Shown one piece after another: positions 54,320 to 64,000 of a DNA stretch of 64,000 nucleotides. The DNA is from Rhodoferax potami (GTDB taxonomy: Bacteria; Pseudomonadota; Gammaproteobacteria; Burkholderiales; Burkholderiaceae_C). The position numbers and the translations under genes were made by a program. Position 1 is the stretch's first letter; every line of letters begins with the position of its first letter. The stretch covers positions 1,633,001 through 1,697,000 of the forward strand of contig NZ_JAVBIK010000001.1 in assembly GCF_032193805.1 (NCBI RefSeq), given 5' to 3'. The notes below the pieces were generated by a model. The model was not told where the DNA came from. It saw only the letters and a list, made by a program, of their open reading frames with translations, and made no database searches.

Positions 54320-55873
54320 TTAGGCGAAAGACTTCTTGAACGCAGCAATTGCGGCATTCAATTCAGCTTCAGCATCCTTGTCCATGGCCTTGTCTGCTTC
54401 CAGCTTGGCCAACAGGGCAGCGTGCTTGTCCTTCAGGAAAGCATGCAGGCCGTGTTCGAACGCCAGCACCTTTTTCACTTCGATGTCGTCCATGAAGCCC
54501 TTGTTCACGGCAAACAGCGTAGCGCCCATCAAGCTGATGGTCAGGGGGCTGTATTGGGCTTGCTTCAGCAACTCAGTCACGCGGGCACCACGGTCCAACT
54601 GCTTACGGGTAGCTTCGTCCAGATCGGAAGCGAACTGCGCGAACGCAGCCAGTTCACGGTACTGGGCCAAGTCGGTACGGATACCACCGGACAGGTTCTT
54701 CACCAACTTGGTTTGCGCTGCACCACCCACGCGGGACACGGAGATACCGGCGTTGATAGCGGGGCGGATACCGGCGTTGAACAACGACGTTTCCAAGAAG
54801 ATCTGACCGTCCGTGATGGAAATCACGTTGGTAGGAACGAAAGCAGACACGTCACCCGCTTGGGTTTCGATGATGGGCAACGCGGTCAAAGAACCGGTCT
54901 TGCCCTTCACGGCGCCCTTGGTGAACGCTTCCACGTAGTCGGCGTTCACGCGAGCTGCGCGTTCCAGCAAACGGCTGTGGAGATAGAACACGTCGCCGGG
55001 GTAGGCTTCGCGGCCTGGTGGACGACGCAACAGCAAGGAAACTTGGCGATATGCCACAGCTTGCTTCGACAAGTCGTCGTACACGATCAAAGCGTCTTCG
55101 CCACGGTCACGGAAGTACTCGCCCATGGTGCAGCCAGAGTAGGCAGACACGTACTGCATTGCTGCAGATTCAGAGGCGGTAGCAGCCACCACGATGGTGT
55201 ATTCCATGGCACCGGCTTGTTCCAGCGCGCGCACCACGTTCTTGACAGAAGAAGCCTTCTGACCGATCGCAACGTACACGCAGGTCATGTTCTGACCCTT
55301 CTGGTTGATGATCGCGTCAATTGCCACGGCAGTCTTGCCGGTCTGACGGTCACCAATGATCAATTCACGCTGACCACGGCCGACGGGAACCATGGAGTCG
55401 ATAGACTTCAGGCCGGTCTGCATTGGCTGGCTCACGGATTCGCGGGCGATCACACCAGGTGCCACCTTTTCGATCACGTCAGTCATTTTGGCGTTGATAG
55501 GGCCTTTGCCGTCGATGGGCTGACCCAAAGCGTTGACCACGCGACCACGCAACTCGGGACCCACGGGCACTTCCAAGATGCGGCCTGTGCATTTCACAGT
55601 GTCGCCTTCAGAGATGTGCTCGTACTCACCCAAGATCACGGAACCCACGGAATCACGTTCCAAGTTCAGTGCCAAGCCGTAGGTGGGCAAGCCATCGCTA
55701 CCAGCGGGGAATTCCAACATTTCGCCCTGCATCACGTCGGACAGACCGTGAATGCGGCAGATACCGTCGGTCACAGAAACCACGGTACCCTGGTTGCGGA
55801 TGTCTGCGCTCGCGGACAAACCGTCAATGCGGCTCTTGATCAATTCAGAAATTTCTGCGGGATTGAGTTGCAT
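54320..55873 (-). CDS. atpA: ATP synthase F1 alpha subunit
   Basis: A 517-residue non-catalytic nucleotide-binding subunit. P-loop GDRQTGKT near residue 170 and the alpha-signature [17 protein letters not shown] are present. Length is normal. Confidence 0.98.
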   Translation of the reverse strand: MQLNPAEISELIKSRIDGLSASADIRNQGTVVSVTDGICRIHGLSDVMQGEMLEFPAGSDGLPTYGLALNLERDSVGSVILGEYEHISEGDTVKCTGRILEVPVGPELRGRVVNALGQPIDGKGPINAKMTDVIEKVAPGVIARESVSQPMQTGLKSIDSMVPVGRGQRELIIGDRQTGKTAVAIDAIINQKGQNMTCVYVAIGQKASSVKNVVRALEQAGAMEYTIVVAATASESAAMQYVSAYSGCTMGEYFRDRGEDALIVYDDLSKQAVAYRQVSLLLRRPPGREAYPGDVFYLHSRLLERAARVNADYVEAFTKGAVKGKTGSLTALPIIETQAGDVSAFVPTNVISITDGQIFLETSLFNAGIRPAINAGISVSRVGGAAQTKLVKNLSGGIRTDLAQYRELAAFAQFASDLDEATRKQLDRGARVTELLKQAQYSPLTISLMGATLFAVNKGFMDDIEVKKVLAFEHGLHAFLKDKHAALLAKLEADKAMDKDAEAELNAAIAAFKKSFA

Positions 55874-55921
55874 GACTCTTTCCTTCTTTCTTTGGTTGGG
55901 CTGTCAGCGAAAGGCCAGGCC

Positions 55922-56452
55922 TTACGCTGAAAGAGCCACTTTCATTTGTTCCAGACGGGCCTTGACGGATGTGTCAAGAACTTCGTCACCCACCACCACG
56001 CGGATACCGCCGATCAATTCAGCGTCCAACTCAACAGAAAGGTTGAGTTTGCGGCCGAAACGCTTCTCGAGAGAAGCGGCGACTTCCGCCAATGCAGCTG
56101 CATCGATCGGGAAGGCGCTGTACACAACGGCATCAGAAAAGCCGCCTTGGGCGTTCTTCAGTGCACGGAACTGGGCTGCGATTTCCGGCAACGCGGCGAG
56201 GCGTCCGTTATCGATCACAGTGCGCAGGAAGTTCTTTCCCTGCTCAGGCAGTGCAGCCTTGATAACACCTGCAACCAAGTCAAAGACTTGGTTGTTGGAG
56301 CTATTGGGGTTGCCGGCGAATTGCTGGAGTTGGCTGTTTTGCGCAACTTCAGCAAGTTCGTCCAGCCACACAGCTGCAGCGCTCAAGTCCGCTTGCGTAG
56401 CCTTGAACAAAGCTTCGGCATAAGGCCTGGCGATGGTGGCAAGTTCAGCCAT
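55922..56452 (-). CDS. atpH: ATP synthase F1 delta subunit
   Basis: A 176-residue stator subunit: N-terminal helical bundle ([14 protein letters not shown]) binding alpha, and C-terminal [32 protein letters not shown] region. Confidence 0.96.
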   Translation of the reverse strand: MAELATIARPYAEALFKATQADLSAAAVWLDELAEVAQNSQLQQFAGNPNSSNNQVFDLVAGVIKAALPEQGKNFLRTVIDNGRLAALPEIAAQFRALKNAQGGFSDAVVYSAFPIDAAALAEVAASLEKRFGRKLNLSVELDAELIGGIRVVVGDEVLDTSVKARLEQMKVALSA

Positions 56453-56461
56453 GTGATTCCC

Positions 56462-56932
56462 TTACAGCTCAGTCTTCAGGCGCGACAGCAAATCTGCGTG
56501 CACACCAGCATTGACTTCCTTGCGCAGGATCTGCTCAGCACCTTTGACGGCGAGAGCGGCGACCTGTTCACGCAAAGCGTCCCGGGCCTTCACGGACTGC
56601 TGCTCGGCTTCAGCCTTTGCAGCGGCAATGATGCGGTTGCCTTCTTCCACGGCGCGAGCCTTGGCTTCTTCGACAATCGTCTGGGCACGGCGCTCGGCAT
56701 CAGCCAAGCGGGTTGCAGTTTCATTGCGTGATGTAGCCAGTTCGGCTTCCACGCGCTTGTTGGCATTGGCGAGTTCCGCCTTTGCCTTGTCGGCGGCAGC
56801 AAGGCCGTCGGCGATTTTCTGTGCCCGCTCGTCCAGTGCTTTTGTGATCGGGGGCCACACGAATTTCATCGTGAACCACACCAGGATCGCAAAAACGATA
56901 GCCTGCAGGAACAGGGTAGCGTTGATGTTCAC
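56462..56932 (-). CDS. atpF: ATP synthase F0 b subunit
   Basis: A 156-residue peripheral stalk subunit: one N-terminal membrane helix ([20 protein letters not shown]) and a long charged helix rich in alanine and glutamate for dimerisation. Confidence 0.97.
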   Translation of the reverse strand: MNINATLFLQAIVFAILVWFTMKFVWPPITKALDERAQKIADGLAAADKAKAELANANKRVEAELATSRNETATRLADAERRAQTIVEEAKARAVEEGNRIIAAAKAEAEQQSVKARDALREQVAALAVKGAEQILRKEVNAGVHADLLSRLKTEL

Positions 56933-56967
56933 GGTTTGATTCCTTCTCTAACGTGAAGGGCCGTTGA

Positions 56968-57225
<258 letters not shown>

Positions 57226-57276
57226 CTAAAAGTTAGTGGAAAAGAAAAAAGAAAAACGAAACAGAGAAAAGTTACA

Positions 57277-58155
57277 TCAATGTGCGTCGTGCGCTTGACC
57301 GGTGTAGATCAGCGTCAACATCATAAAGATGAAGGCTTGCAAGGTGATCACGAGGATGTGGAACAGTGTCCACACGGTCCCGGCGACGATGTGACCAATG
57401 GCCAAACCAACTCCGGTTGCCGACAGCGCCCAGCCGCCACCCATCAGGGCAATCAACATGAACACCAACTCACCTGCAAACATGTTGCCGAACAACCGCA
57501 TGCCATGGGACACGGTTTTGGCAAGGTATTCAATCATCTGCATCAGGAAGTTCACGGGGTACAGAGCCCAGTGATCACCAAACGGTGCAGCAATCAATTC
57601 GTGCGCCCAGCCACCCAGACCCTTGATCTTGATGTTGTAAACCAAGCAAACAAACAAAACGGAGCAGGACAAGCCCAGTGTCGTAGACAAGTCGGCAGTC
57701 GGAACCACACGCATGTAGTCTTTGAAGCCCAAGGCGGGGCCGGCGCTATGCCAGATAGCAGGAATCAGGTCGACTGGCAGCATGTCCATCGCGTTCATCA
57801 GGAAAATCCAGACAAACACGGTCAAGGCCAGAGGAGATATCAGCTTGCGGCTAGTAGCGTTGTGGATCACGCCCTTGGCCTGGTTCTCCACCATTTCGGA
57901 CAGGATCTCAACAGCAGCCTGGAAACGGCCGGGAACACCAGATGTCGCCTTGCGAGCAGCATTCCACAGCAAGAAACAACCTAGAACACCCAAAACGACC
58001 GAGAAAAACACGGAGTCGAGGTTAAACAGGCTGAAGTCAACAATGCTCGTTTGCTTAACGCTTTCGAAGTCAAAGTTTTTCTGCAAATGCTGCAGGTGAT
58101 GCTGGATGTACTCACCAGCAGATGGGGCATGGGTTTCAGCGTTTTCAGAAGCCAT
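57277..58155 (-). CDS. atpB: ATP synthase F0 a subunit
   Basis: A 292-residue membrane subunit forming the proton half-channels. The essential arginine lies in SHGMRLFGNMFAGE in the fourth major helix. Complete. Confidence 0.97.
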   Translation of the reverse strand: MASENAETHAPSAGEYIQHHLQHLQKNFDFESVKQTSIVDFSLFNLDSVFFSVVLGVLGCFLLWNAARKATSGVPGRFQAAVEILSEMVENQAKGVIHNATSRKLISPLALTVFVWIFLMNAMDMLPVDLIPAIWHSAGPALGFKDYMRVVPTADLSTTLGLSCSVLFVCLVYNIKIKGLGGWAHELIAAPFGDHWALYPVNFLMQMIEYLAKTVSHGMRLFGNMFAGELVFMLIALMGGGWALSATGVGLAIGHIVAGTVWTLFHILVITLQAFIFMMLTLIYTGQAHDAH

Positions 58156-58168
58156 ATGTCACCAAAAT

Positions 58169-58669
58169 TCAAAGGTTTTCAGCGGGATGCTGGCGCTTGG
58201 ATTGCAGCCACGCGGCCACCCAATACACCTTCATCGTCACCACGAAGCCAGCCACAAGGGCCAACCAATTCAGCGAGGGAACCAGCTTAGGAGCCGCCAG
58301 CAGCAAGGCCACTGTCAAAACCACCTTCACCACTTCCCACACCACAAAACTCAAAAAGGCTGCCCCGGAGTCCTTCAACAGGGACTGCCTGCGCAATCCG
58401 CGGGCCAACACCATTGCAGGAACAATCACCGCCAGCGCTCCGTACGCAGCAGAGAACCCCGCTGCGCGCCCGAAACCCCAACCAACAACCACAGCCACCA
58501 CGAAAGCAGCCACAACCTGCATCCCAATGACCCACCAAGGGGATACCGAAGGGTTGCGCCGGCGCCATTGATTAGCTTCTTCAGCCGTCAGGGGCTTGAA
58601 CTCGTCATCTGCCACCCCACCTGGGTTGTCAGCGTCTACTGACTTGTGGTCTGCGTGCGTGTTTGTCAT
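58169..58669 (-). CDS. atpI: AtpI-like assembly protein
   Basis: A 166-residue protein with a soluble N-terminus and four membrane helices from about residue 44. It heads the operon, as AtpI does in other bacteria, where it helps c-ring assembly or Mg2+ supply. Start ATG 58669 preferred over the in-frame TTG. Confidence 0.85.
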   Translation of the reverse strand: MTNTHADHKSVDADNPGGVADDEFKPLTAEEANQWRRRNPSVSPWWVIGMQVVAAFVVAVVVGWGFGRAAGFSAAYGALAVIVPAMVLARGLRRQSLLKDSGAAFLSFVVWEVVKVVLTVALLLAAPKLVPSLNWLALVAGFVVTMKVYWVAAWLQSKRQHPAENL

Positions 58670-58908
58670 TATCAAAATCGCGCTCAGACCGCTACCCAGT
58701 TCAATGCACAGCCTCCGATTATACGTAGAAACCCACCTAAAAGACCACAGCGAATCAAAAAGGCGGCCGTAACATCACTCACAGCGCCCCCGACATTCGT
58801 CTGGCGTATGCCCGGACCACCGAAAGCGATAATCCGGCTCATCTGACACCGCAGCAGCCAATAGGTCAATGACCTTCGGGCCGCAGACAACCCTAGAAAG
58901 GCGCGAGC

Positions 58909-59211
58909 ATGGCCACACAAACGCCCCCAAGCGACAACACAAACAACCCACGCGCTGAGTCCCTGATTGAGTACCCGTCGCTGTTTCCCATCAAAGTGAT
59001 GGGCCACAAGGTCGACGGCTTGGTGCATGCCATCAGCATGATTGCGCAACAATTCGACCCCGCGTTTGATGCCAAGACCATTGAGCTTCGCGAAAGCAAG
59101 GGCGGCAATTACCTAGGCGTCACCATTACGGTGACTGCCACCAGTCGCGAGCAACTCGACGAGTTGTACCGCACCTTGTCGACGCACCCCATGGTGAAAG
59201 TGGTGCTGTAA
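58909..59211 (+). CDS. ybeD: YbeD/DUF493-family protein
   Basis: A 100-residue ferredoxin-like small protein with [13 protein letters not shown] and the C-terminal pattern [23 protein letters not shown]. It regularly precedes lipB; proposed to regulate lipoate metabolism, but mechanism unclear. A 239-bp divergent promoter region separates it from atpI. Confidence 0.93.
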   Translation: MATQTPPSDNTNNPRAESLIEYPSLFPIKVMGHKVDGLVHAISMIAQQFDPAFDAKTIELRESKGGNYLGVTITVTATSREQLDELYRTLSTHPMVKVVL

Positions 59212-59215
59212 GCCC

Positions 59216-59920
59216 GTGGCGATAAACCTGTTTCAGCGCGGCCGGTTGGACTATGTGCCGACCTATGAAGCCATGCAGCGCTTTACGAGCGAAAGACCCG
59301 TGGGTCCCGCATCAGAAGAGCGTGATCAGCTATGGATATGTGAGCATCCGCCGGTCTATACACAGGGCCTGGCAGGCAAGCCTGAACACATCTTCATGCC
59401 GGGCGACATTCCGGTCGTGCAAACCAACCGTGGCGGCCAGGTGACCTATCACGGCCCCGGGCAGGTGATGGGATACCCCATGATCGACCTCAAACGGGCG
59501 GGCTACTTCGTCAAAGAATATGTCTATCGCATCGAAGAGGCGGTGATCAAAACCCTGTTCCATTTTGGCGTGACCGGCCACCGCGTGGCGGGCGCACCGG
59601 GCATATACGTCCGGCTGAGTGACCCCTGCGGCCACCCCCCCTTGGAGCAGCGCCCCCGCATGGGAGCGACTAACCACCAAGACCCGGACTTCACAGGGCT
59701 GGGCAAAATTTCGGCGCTGGGCATCAAGGTCAGCCGCAACTGCACGTACCACGGGGTCGCGTTGAATGTGGCCATGGACCTGGAACCCTTCTCGCGCATC
59801 AACCCTTGCGGCTATTCGCAGCTGCAAACGATAGACCTTTCTACAATCGGGGTCCAAGTCAGCTGGCAAGATGCCGCAGACGTACTGGGCCAAAAACTCG
59901 CCACTTACCTTGCACCTTAA
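59216..59920 (+). CDS. lipB: Lipoyl(octanoyl) transferase
   Basis: A 234-residue enzyme moving octanoyl from acyl carrier protein to lipoyl domains. [30 protein letters not shown] (catalytic lysine) and the acyl-accepting cysteine in NPCGYSQLQ are present. Starts with GTG 59216, 4 bp after ybeD. Contains a 20-residue insertion near residues 135-155 ([20 protein letters not shown]) relative to the short form. Confidence 0.96.
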   Translation: MAINLFQRGRLDYVPTYEAMQRFTSERPVGPASEERDQLWICEHPPVYTQGLAGKPEHIFMPGDIPVVQTNRGGQVTYHGPGQVMGYPMIDLKRAGYFVKEYVYRIEEAVIKTLFHFGVTGHRVAGAPGIYVRLSDPCGHPPLEQRPRMGATNHQDPDFTGLGKISALGIKVSRNCTYHGVALNVAMDLEPFSRINPCGYSQLQTIDLSTIGVQVSWQDAADVLGQKLATYLAP

Positions 59921-59962
59921 GGTGCGCCCGGGGCCACGGCCCCGCAGCAGAGACGCCACACC

Positions 59963-60997
59963 ATGAGCCAAAGCGACACCTCCCTCGACACGAAGCGCGA
60001 ACACAGCACCGCGAACCCCACGGTGCGCGAGGCCCAATCGACCGCCGATTACAACCCCTTGGCCAAGCAAAAAGCCCAGGCCAAATTGGCGCGCATCCCG
60101 GTCAAGGTGCAACAAGGCGAAGTGCTCAAGAAACCTGACTGGATCCGCGTCAAGGCCGGCAGCCCGACCACCCGCTTCTACGAAATCAAGGAAACACTGC
60201 GGGCCAACAAACTGGTAACCGTGTGCGAAGAAGCCAGCTGCCCCAACATCGGCGAATGCTTTGGTAAGGGCACCGCCACTTTCATGATCATGGGCGACAA
60301 GTGCACCCGCCGCTGCCCCTTCTGCGATGTGGGCCACGGCCGCCCCGACCCGCTGGATGTGAACGAGCCCGACAACCTGGCCAAGACGATTGCCCAGCTC
60401 AAGCTCAACTACGTAGTGATCACCAGCGTGGACCGCGATGACCTGCGCGATGGTGGTGCCGGCCACTTTGTAGAGTGCATCCGCAAGACGCGTGAACTCT
60501 CGCCTAAAACACAAATCGAGGTGCTGGTGCCCGATTTCCGCGGCCGCGATGACCGCGCACTGGAAATCCTGAAAGCGGCTCCGCCGGATGTGATGAACCA
60601 CAACCTGGAAACCATCCCCCGCCTCTACAAAGAGGCGCGCCCGGGATCGGACTACCAGTTCAGCCTGAACCTGCTCAAGAAGTTCAAGGCGCTGTTCCCT
60701 GACGTGCCCACCAAGAGCGGCCTGATGGTAGGCTTGGGCGAAACCGACGAAGAGATTCTGGAAGTGATGCGCGACATGCGCGCGCACAACATCGAGATGC
60801 TGACCATCGGCCAGTACCTCGCGCCCTCCACCAGCCACCTGCCGGTGCGCCGCTATGTGCACCCCGACACCTTCAAGATGTTTGAAGAAGAGGCCTACAA
60901 AATGGGCTTCAAACACGCAGCGGTCGGTGCCATGGTGCGCTCCAGTTACCACGCAGATGTGCAAGCCGGCCACGCGATGGGCGCACCCGCCGCCTAA
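59963..60997 (+). CDS. lipA: Lipoyl synthase
   Basis: Radical-SAM enzyme of 344 residues inserting two sulfurs into octanoyl chains. The auxiliary cluster cysteines are in [12 protein letters not shown], the SAM cluster in CTRRCPFC, and the C-terminal serine in MVRSSYHAD. Completes the ybeD-lipB-lipA unit. Confidence 0.98.
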   Translation: MSQSDTSLDTKREHSTANPTVREAQSTADYNPLAKQKAQAKLARIPVKVQQGEVLKKPDWIRVKAGSPTTRFYEIKETLRANKLVTVCEEASCPNIGECFGKGTATFMIMGDKCTRRCPFCDVGHGRPDPLDVNEPDNLAKTIAQLKLNYVVITSVDRDDLRDGGAGHFVECIRKTRELSPKTQIEVLVPDFRGRDDRALEILKAAPPDVMNHNLETIPRLYKEARPGSDYQFSLNLLKKFKALFPDVPTKSGLMVGLGETDEEILEVMRDMRAHNIEMLTIGQYLAPSTSHLPVRRYVHPDTFKMFEEEAYKMGFKHAAVGAMVRSSYHADVQAGHAMGAPAA

Positions 60998-61006
60998 AAG
61001 CCGAAT

Positions 61007-61064
61007 TGCTATAAATTTAATAGCTGCTGGCGCACATTCAATGTGGGCTAGCAGCTATTTTTAT
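61007..61064 (+). terminator. Terminator after lipA containing intergenic repeat copy 3
   Basis: AATAGCTGCT (61019-61028) pairs with AGCAGCTATT (61050-61059), followed by TTTATTT. The 18-nt TGCTAT-N7-ATAGC repeat occupies 61007-61024 and overlaps the stem. Confidence 0.65.
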
Positions 61065-61065
61065 T

Positions 61066-61542
61066 TCAAGGCTTGGCGTATCCACGCTCCACCCACGCTA
61101 CCGCACTGGCGCGGCTGAGCTTGAAAGCGGGTGACACCTTGACCTGCGCAATCACGTCATCGCCCTCATCCCTCGCCGTCAGGGTGGCGGTGGGATTTTC
61201 TTCGTCAGGCTCAATGTCCAGGTAGACCGTCACGCGGCCCTCGCCTGCCGCCACTTCCATACTTTGGTGCAGGCTGGCGTGTAACTGCTGTTCGCTGCGG
61301 CGCACAAATTCACGCGCCGTTTTCACCAAGGTCAAAAAAGCACTCTGGTCCAAGGGCTTGGGGTTCTTTTTGTCACGCCCCATGGTCCAAGGGCCGACCA
61401 GCGCAGGCTCTGAGGCACCATCGGCCGTCATCGCCACGGCCCAGCCATCGTCATCTTCGTTCTTCACCACGCGGGCAGTCCAGCCATCGCTGATCCACAG
61501 ACGCGGCTCTTGGGTCTTCATGTCGGATTCATTCAAATTCAT
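61066..61542 (-). CDS. Unknown conserved-looking protein
   Basis: A 158-residue acidic soluble protein (MNLNESDMKTQEPRLWISDGWTARVVK...). No known domain. Regular beta-strand spacing and a C-terminal AFKLSRASAVAWVERGYAKP look like a folded protein. The start among 61572, 61542 and 61521 is uncertain, as none has a good ribosome-binding site. Confidence 0.65.
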   Translation of the reverse strand: MNLNESDMKTQEPRLWISDGWTARVVKNEDDDGWAVAMTADGASEPALVGPWTMGRDKKNPKPLDQSAFLTLVKTAREFVRRSEQQLHASLHQSMEVAAGEGRVTVYLDIEPDEENPTATLTARDEGDDVIAQVKVSPAFKLSRASAVAWVERGYAKP

Positions 61543-61683
61543 GGCGTGGAGTATGCAGGGAGATAGGCACACAGCGCCGGTGAGCTTTGCAGAAATCAGG
61601 GCAATTTTCTTCTGAATTTAAGCGCATAAAAAATGAACAACAATAGCGATCCTTTGTTGTCACTTTCACCCCTCATACACACC

Positions 61684-62730
61684 ATGTACCACGCAGCCTC
61701 TGACCGATACGACGGACGTGTTCCCTACCGCACCTGCGGCAAAAGCGGCCTCAAACTCCCAGCGGTGTCGCTGGGCCTGTGGCACAACTTCGGTGATGCC
61801 ACACCGTTTCAAACCCAGCGAGACATGCTGCGCACCGCATTCGATTTGGGCATCACCCACTTCGACCTGGCCAACAACTACGGCCCCCCGTTTGGCAGCG
61901 CCGAGACCAATTTCGGCGAACACTTGCGCCGCGACTTCATGCCCTACCGCGATGAGCTGATCATCTCCAGCAAGGCCGGTTACGACATGTGGCCCGGCCC
62001 TTATGGACAGGGCGGTGGCTCGCGCAAATACGTACTGGCCAGCCTGGACCAGAGCTTGAAACGTATGGGCCTTGAGTACGTGGACATCTTCTACAGCCAC
62101 CGTTTTGACCCCGACACCCCGCTGGAAGAAACCATGGGCGCGTTGGCCACTGCCGTGCAGCAGGGCAAGGCCCTCTACGCCGGCATCAGCAGCTACTCCG
62201 GCACCAAAACCCGGGAGGCTGCTGCCATTTTGAAAAGCATGGGTGTGCCCATGCTGATCCACCAACCCTCGTACAGCTTGATGAACCGCTGGATCGAAGA
62301 AGACCTGCTGGACGCGCTGGAAGAAACCGGCATGGGCTGCATCGCCTTCAGTGCGCTGGCACAAGGCCTGCTGACCAACAAGTACCTCAACGGTGTGCCT
62401 GCAGACGCGCGCATCAACCGCCCGGGCGGCAGCTCTTTCAAGCAAGACCACCTGAGCGAGCAAAACCTCAAGCATGTGCGCGCCCTCAACGAGATCGCCC
62501 AAGCCCGCGGCCAAAGCCTGGCCCAGATGGCCACTGCCTGGGTCTTGCGCGATGCACGCGTCACCTCGGCGCTGATAGGCGCCAGCAAGCCTGAGCAAAT
62601 CGTGGACCTGGTAGGTGCCATGAGCAACCTCACCTTCAGCACAGAAGAGCTGGCTGCCATCGACAGCCACGCGGTGGACGGTGGCATCAACCTCTGGAAA
62701 CGCCCATCCACCGACCAGCGCCTTGCCTGA
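61684..62730 (+). CDS. Aldo/keto reductase, YghZ/Gpr type
   Basis: A 348-residue NADPH-dependent TIM-barrel reductase. The catalytic tyrosine is in DLANNYGPPFGSAE, the lysine in IISSKAGYDMWPGPYGQGG and the histidine in IFYSHRFDPDTP. The segment YRTCGKSGLKLPAVSLGLWHNFG marks the YghZ group, which reduces glyceraldehyde 3-phosphate and methylglyoxal. Start ATG 61684 by homolog length. Confidence 0.9.
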   Translation: MYHAASDRYDGRVPYRTCGKSGLKLPAVSLGLWHNFGDATPFQTQRDMLRTAFDLGITHFDLANNYGPPFGSAETNFGEHLRRDFMPYRDELIISSKAGYDMWPGPYGQGGGSRKYVLASLDQSLKRMGLEYVDIFYSHRFDPDTPLEETMGALATAVQQGKALYAGISSYSGTKTREAAAILKSMGVPMLIHQPSYSLMNRWIEEDLLDALEETGMGCIAFSALAQGLLTNKYLNGVPADARINRPGGSSFKQDHLSEQNLKHVRALNEIAQARGQSLAQMATAWVLRDARVTSALIGASKPEQIVDLVGAMSNLTFSTEELAAIDSHAVDGGINLWKRPSTDQRLA

Positions 62731-62776
62731 GCCCGCTACGCCAAACAGCGAGTACCGAGCGGCTAAACTTGCGGGC

Positions 62777-63622
62777 ATGAATGCATCACTCCTTGCTTTA
62801 GCTGCCATCGCCCTGTGGGGCAGTCTCGCCCCTTTGGGCGTCTCTTTGGGCCATGTGCCGCCCTTTGTGCTCACAGGCGTGAGCTTGGTCATCGGCAGTG
62901 TGATTGGCTTGCTGCTATCGCGCGGGCGGGTAAGTGCGTGGAAGGTGCCGGCCGCCACGTTGGCGCTGGGTGTTTATGGCCTGTTCGGATTTCACTTCCT
63001 GCTCTTTATCGCCCTGCGCCATGCGCCGCCGGTGCAAGCCAACTTGGTGAACTACCTGTGGCCGCTGGGCATTGTGTTGATGGCTCCGCTGTTTCTGCCC
63101 GGCATGCGGCTGGGTGCGCTGCACGTAGCGGCCGCCTTGCTCGGCTTTGCTGGCGCGGCGCTGGCCATCTTGGGAGGCCGCGATTCGGGCAGCGGCATGG
63201 GGGGTTGGGCCTGGGGCTATCTGCCGGCCATGGCCTCTGCCTTTGTGTGGGCTAGCTATTCGCTGATGACCCGGCGGGTACCGCCTTTCCCGAATGCGGC
63301 GATCGGCTTGTTTGGGCTGGTGTCCGGACTGCTTTCGCTCTTGTGCCACGCGCTCTTGGAGCCATCCGTCACGCTGACAGCCCACGATTGGCAGCTACTG
63401 GCAGCGCTTGGTTTGGGGCCCCTGGGTGGTGCGTTTTACCTCTGGGATGCGGCGCTCAAACGCGGAGATGCACGCACCATCGGCGTGTTGTCATTTCTGA
63501 CGCCACTGCTGTCCACCCTCGGCCTGCTTTGGATGCGAGGCGAGTGGCCTAGCGCCAGTGTGGCATTGGCCGCTGCCATGATCGTGGGAGCAGCCGTGTT
63601 GGGCTCTCGCGCCAAGGCTTGA
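62777..63622 (+). CDS. EamA/DMT-family transporter
   Basis: A 281-residue inner-membrane exporter-like protein with ten predicted helices in two EamA repeats (LLALAAIALWGSLAPLGVSL; WGYLPAMASAFVWASYSLMT). Substrate unknown; relatives export amino acids or metabolites. Start ATG 62777, 47 bp after the reductase gene. Confidence 0.88.
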   Translation: MNASLLALAAIALWGSLAPLGVSLGHVPPFVLTGVSLVIGSVIGLLLSRGRVSAWKVPAATLALGVYGLFGFHFLLFIALRHAPPVQANLVNYLWPLGIVLMAPLFLPGMRLGALHVAAALLGFAGAALAILGGRDSGSGMGGWAWGYLPAMASAFVWASYSLMTRRVPPFPNAAIGLFGLVSGLLSLLCHALLEPSVTLTAHDWQLLAALGLGPLGGAFYLWDAALKRGDARTIGVLSFLTPLLSTLGLLWMRGEWPSASVALAAAMIVGAAVLGSRAKA

Positions 63623-63670
63623 GTACCGCAACAAAAACATGCTCTAGCCCAGACGAAAAGTGCGCCGTTA

Positions 63671-63688
63671 GCTATTAAAATAATAGCA
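63671..63688. repeat. Intergenic palindromic repeat, copy 4
   Basis: Same 18-nt GCTAT-N7-ATAGC unit, between two convergent genes. Confidence 0.6.
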
Positions 63689-63702
63689 CAACGGCATTTG
63701 CA

Positions 63703-64000
63703 TCACACGTATCCGCCCGCCATCTCCAAGGCCGGATCTTCCGCGGTGCGGACCCGCTGGGCCCAAAGGGCCAGCTTGGTGGTGTCGGAGCGCAAGATCT
63801 CTTGCTTGACCGCCAGAATCTGCGCGGGGTGCATAGAAAAGCTGCGCAGTCCCAAGCCCAGCAACAAGCGCGTCAGGGTCACATCACCCGCCATTTCACC
63901 GCACACACTCACGTCTTTGCCCTGCGCACGGCATTCGGCAATCGTGTCTGCGACCAGCCGCAGCACTGCGGGGTGCAGCGGGTCGTAGAGGTGGGCTACC
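63703..64000 (-). CDS. ptsI: Phosphoenolpyruvate-protein phosphotransferase, C-terminal end
   Basis: The last 98 residues of enzyme I of the PTS, running off the right edge. VSVCGEMAGD (with the active-site cysteine) and LLGLGLRSFSMHPAQILAVKQEIL are characteristic of the PEP-binding domain, preceded by VAHLYDPLHPAVLRL. Whether it is a sugar or regulatory PTS cannot be told from here. Confidence 0.92.
   Translation of the reverse strand, partial: VAHLYDPLHPAVLRLVADTIAECRAQGKDVSVCGEMAGDVTLTRLLLGLGLRSFSMHPAQILAVKQEILRSDTTKLALWAQRVRTAEDPALEMAGGYV

Overview
The window looks like the chromosome of a Comamonadaceae (Burkholderiales) bacterium, possibly close to Rhodoferax. The basis is the gene content and layout: an atpIBEFHAGDC operon, ybeD-lipB-lipA, a membrane-anchored cytochrome c5-like protein, pobR-pobA, an AglEFGK-type sugar ABC transporter, and GC-rich coding with short AT-rich palindromes between genes. 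This placement is inferred; no database was searched.

Layout. 1-4245: sugar ABC transporter on the minus strand (the second permease runs off the left edge). 4463-11300: a small unknown protein, low-molecular-weight phosphatase, RhlE-type helicase, HTH-receiver regulator, divergent pobR/pobA and a degenerate EAL-HDOD protein. 11355-46479: a 35.1-kb Tn7-like transposon inserted about 25 bp beyond the 3' end of a tRNA-Arg(CCG) gene. 46506-64000: tRNA-Arg, cytochrome c, a YheT-type hydrolase cluster, lemA plus two TPM-domain genes, the ATP synthase operon, the lipoate genes, an aldo/keto reductase, an EamA transporter and the C-terminus of ptsI.

The transposon boundaries rest on three agreeing observations: imperfect terminal inverted repeats starting TGTCGCTGG / TGTCACTGG, a 5-bp flanking repeat, and the fact that joining the flanks rebuilds a perfect 10-bp-arm palindrome behind the tRNA. 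Its transposition genes are a TnsA-TnsB fusion, a TnsC-like protein whose Walker A lysine is replaced by threonine, and a TnsD/TniQ protein. No cas genes or CRISPR array are present.

The main cargo is a tightly packed same-strand run of eight genes (12640-26309): AAA+ ATPase, subtilisin-like protease, sigma-factor-like protein, a small partner, an ImmA/IrrE-protease::UvrD-helicase::Fe-S nuclease-like fusion, a double ubiquitin-like::E2 fusion, a JAB::E1 fusion and a DUF6527-like metal-binding protein. It combines a protein-conjugation module, two proteases and a DNA helicase, and is the best candidate here for an uncharacterised, probably defence-related, system. Part of it is currently broken: an IS21-family element sits precisely inside the protease gene.

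The transposon also records rearrangement by three IS66-family copies of equal length (2471 bp). Recombination between copies 1 and 2 has inverted 30088-37580, including the tns operon: the two halves of one 8-bp target duplication lie at distant ends in opposite orientation, and undoing the inversion rejoins a split gene in frame. Before inversion the tns operon read inward from the tRNA-proximal end, as in Tn7. Remnants of an IstB gene, a second IS66-type transposase and an IS110 transposase show further decay.
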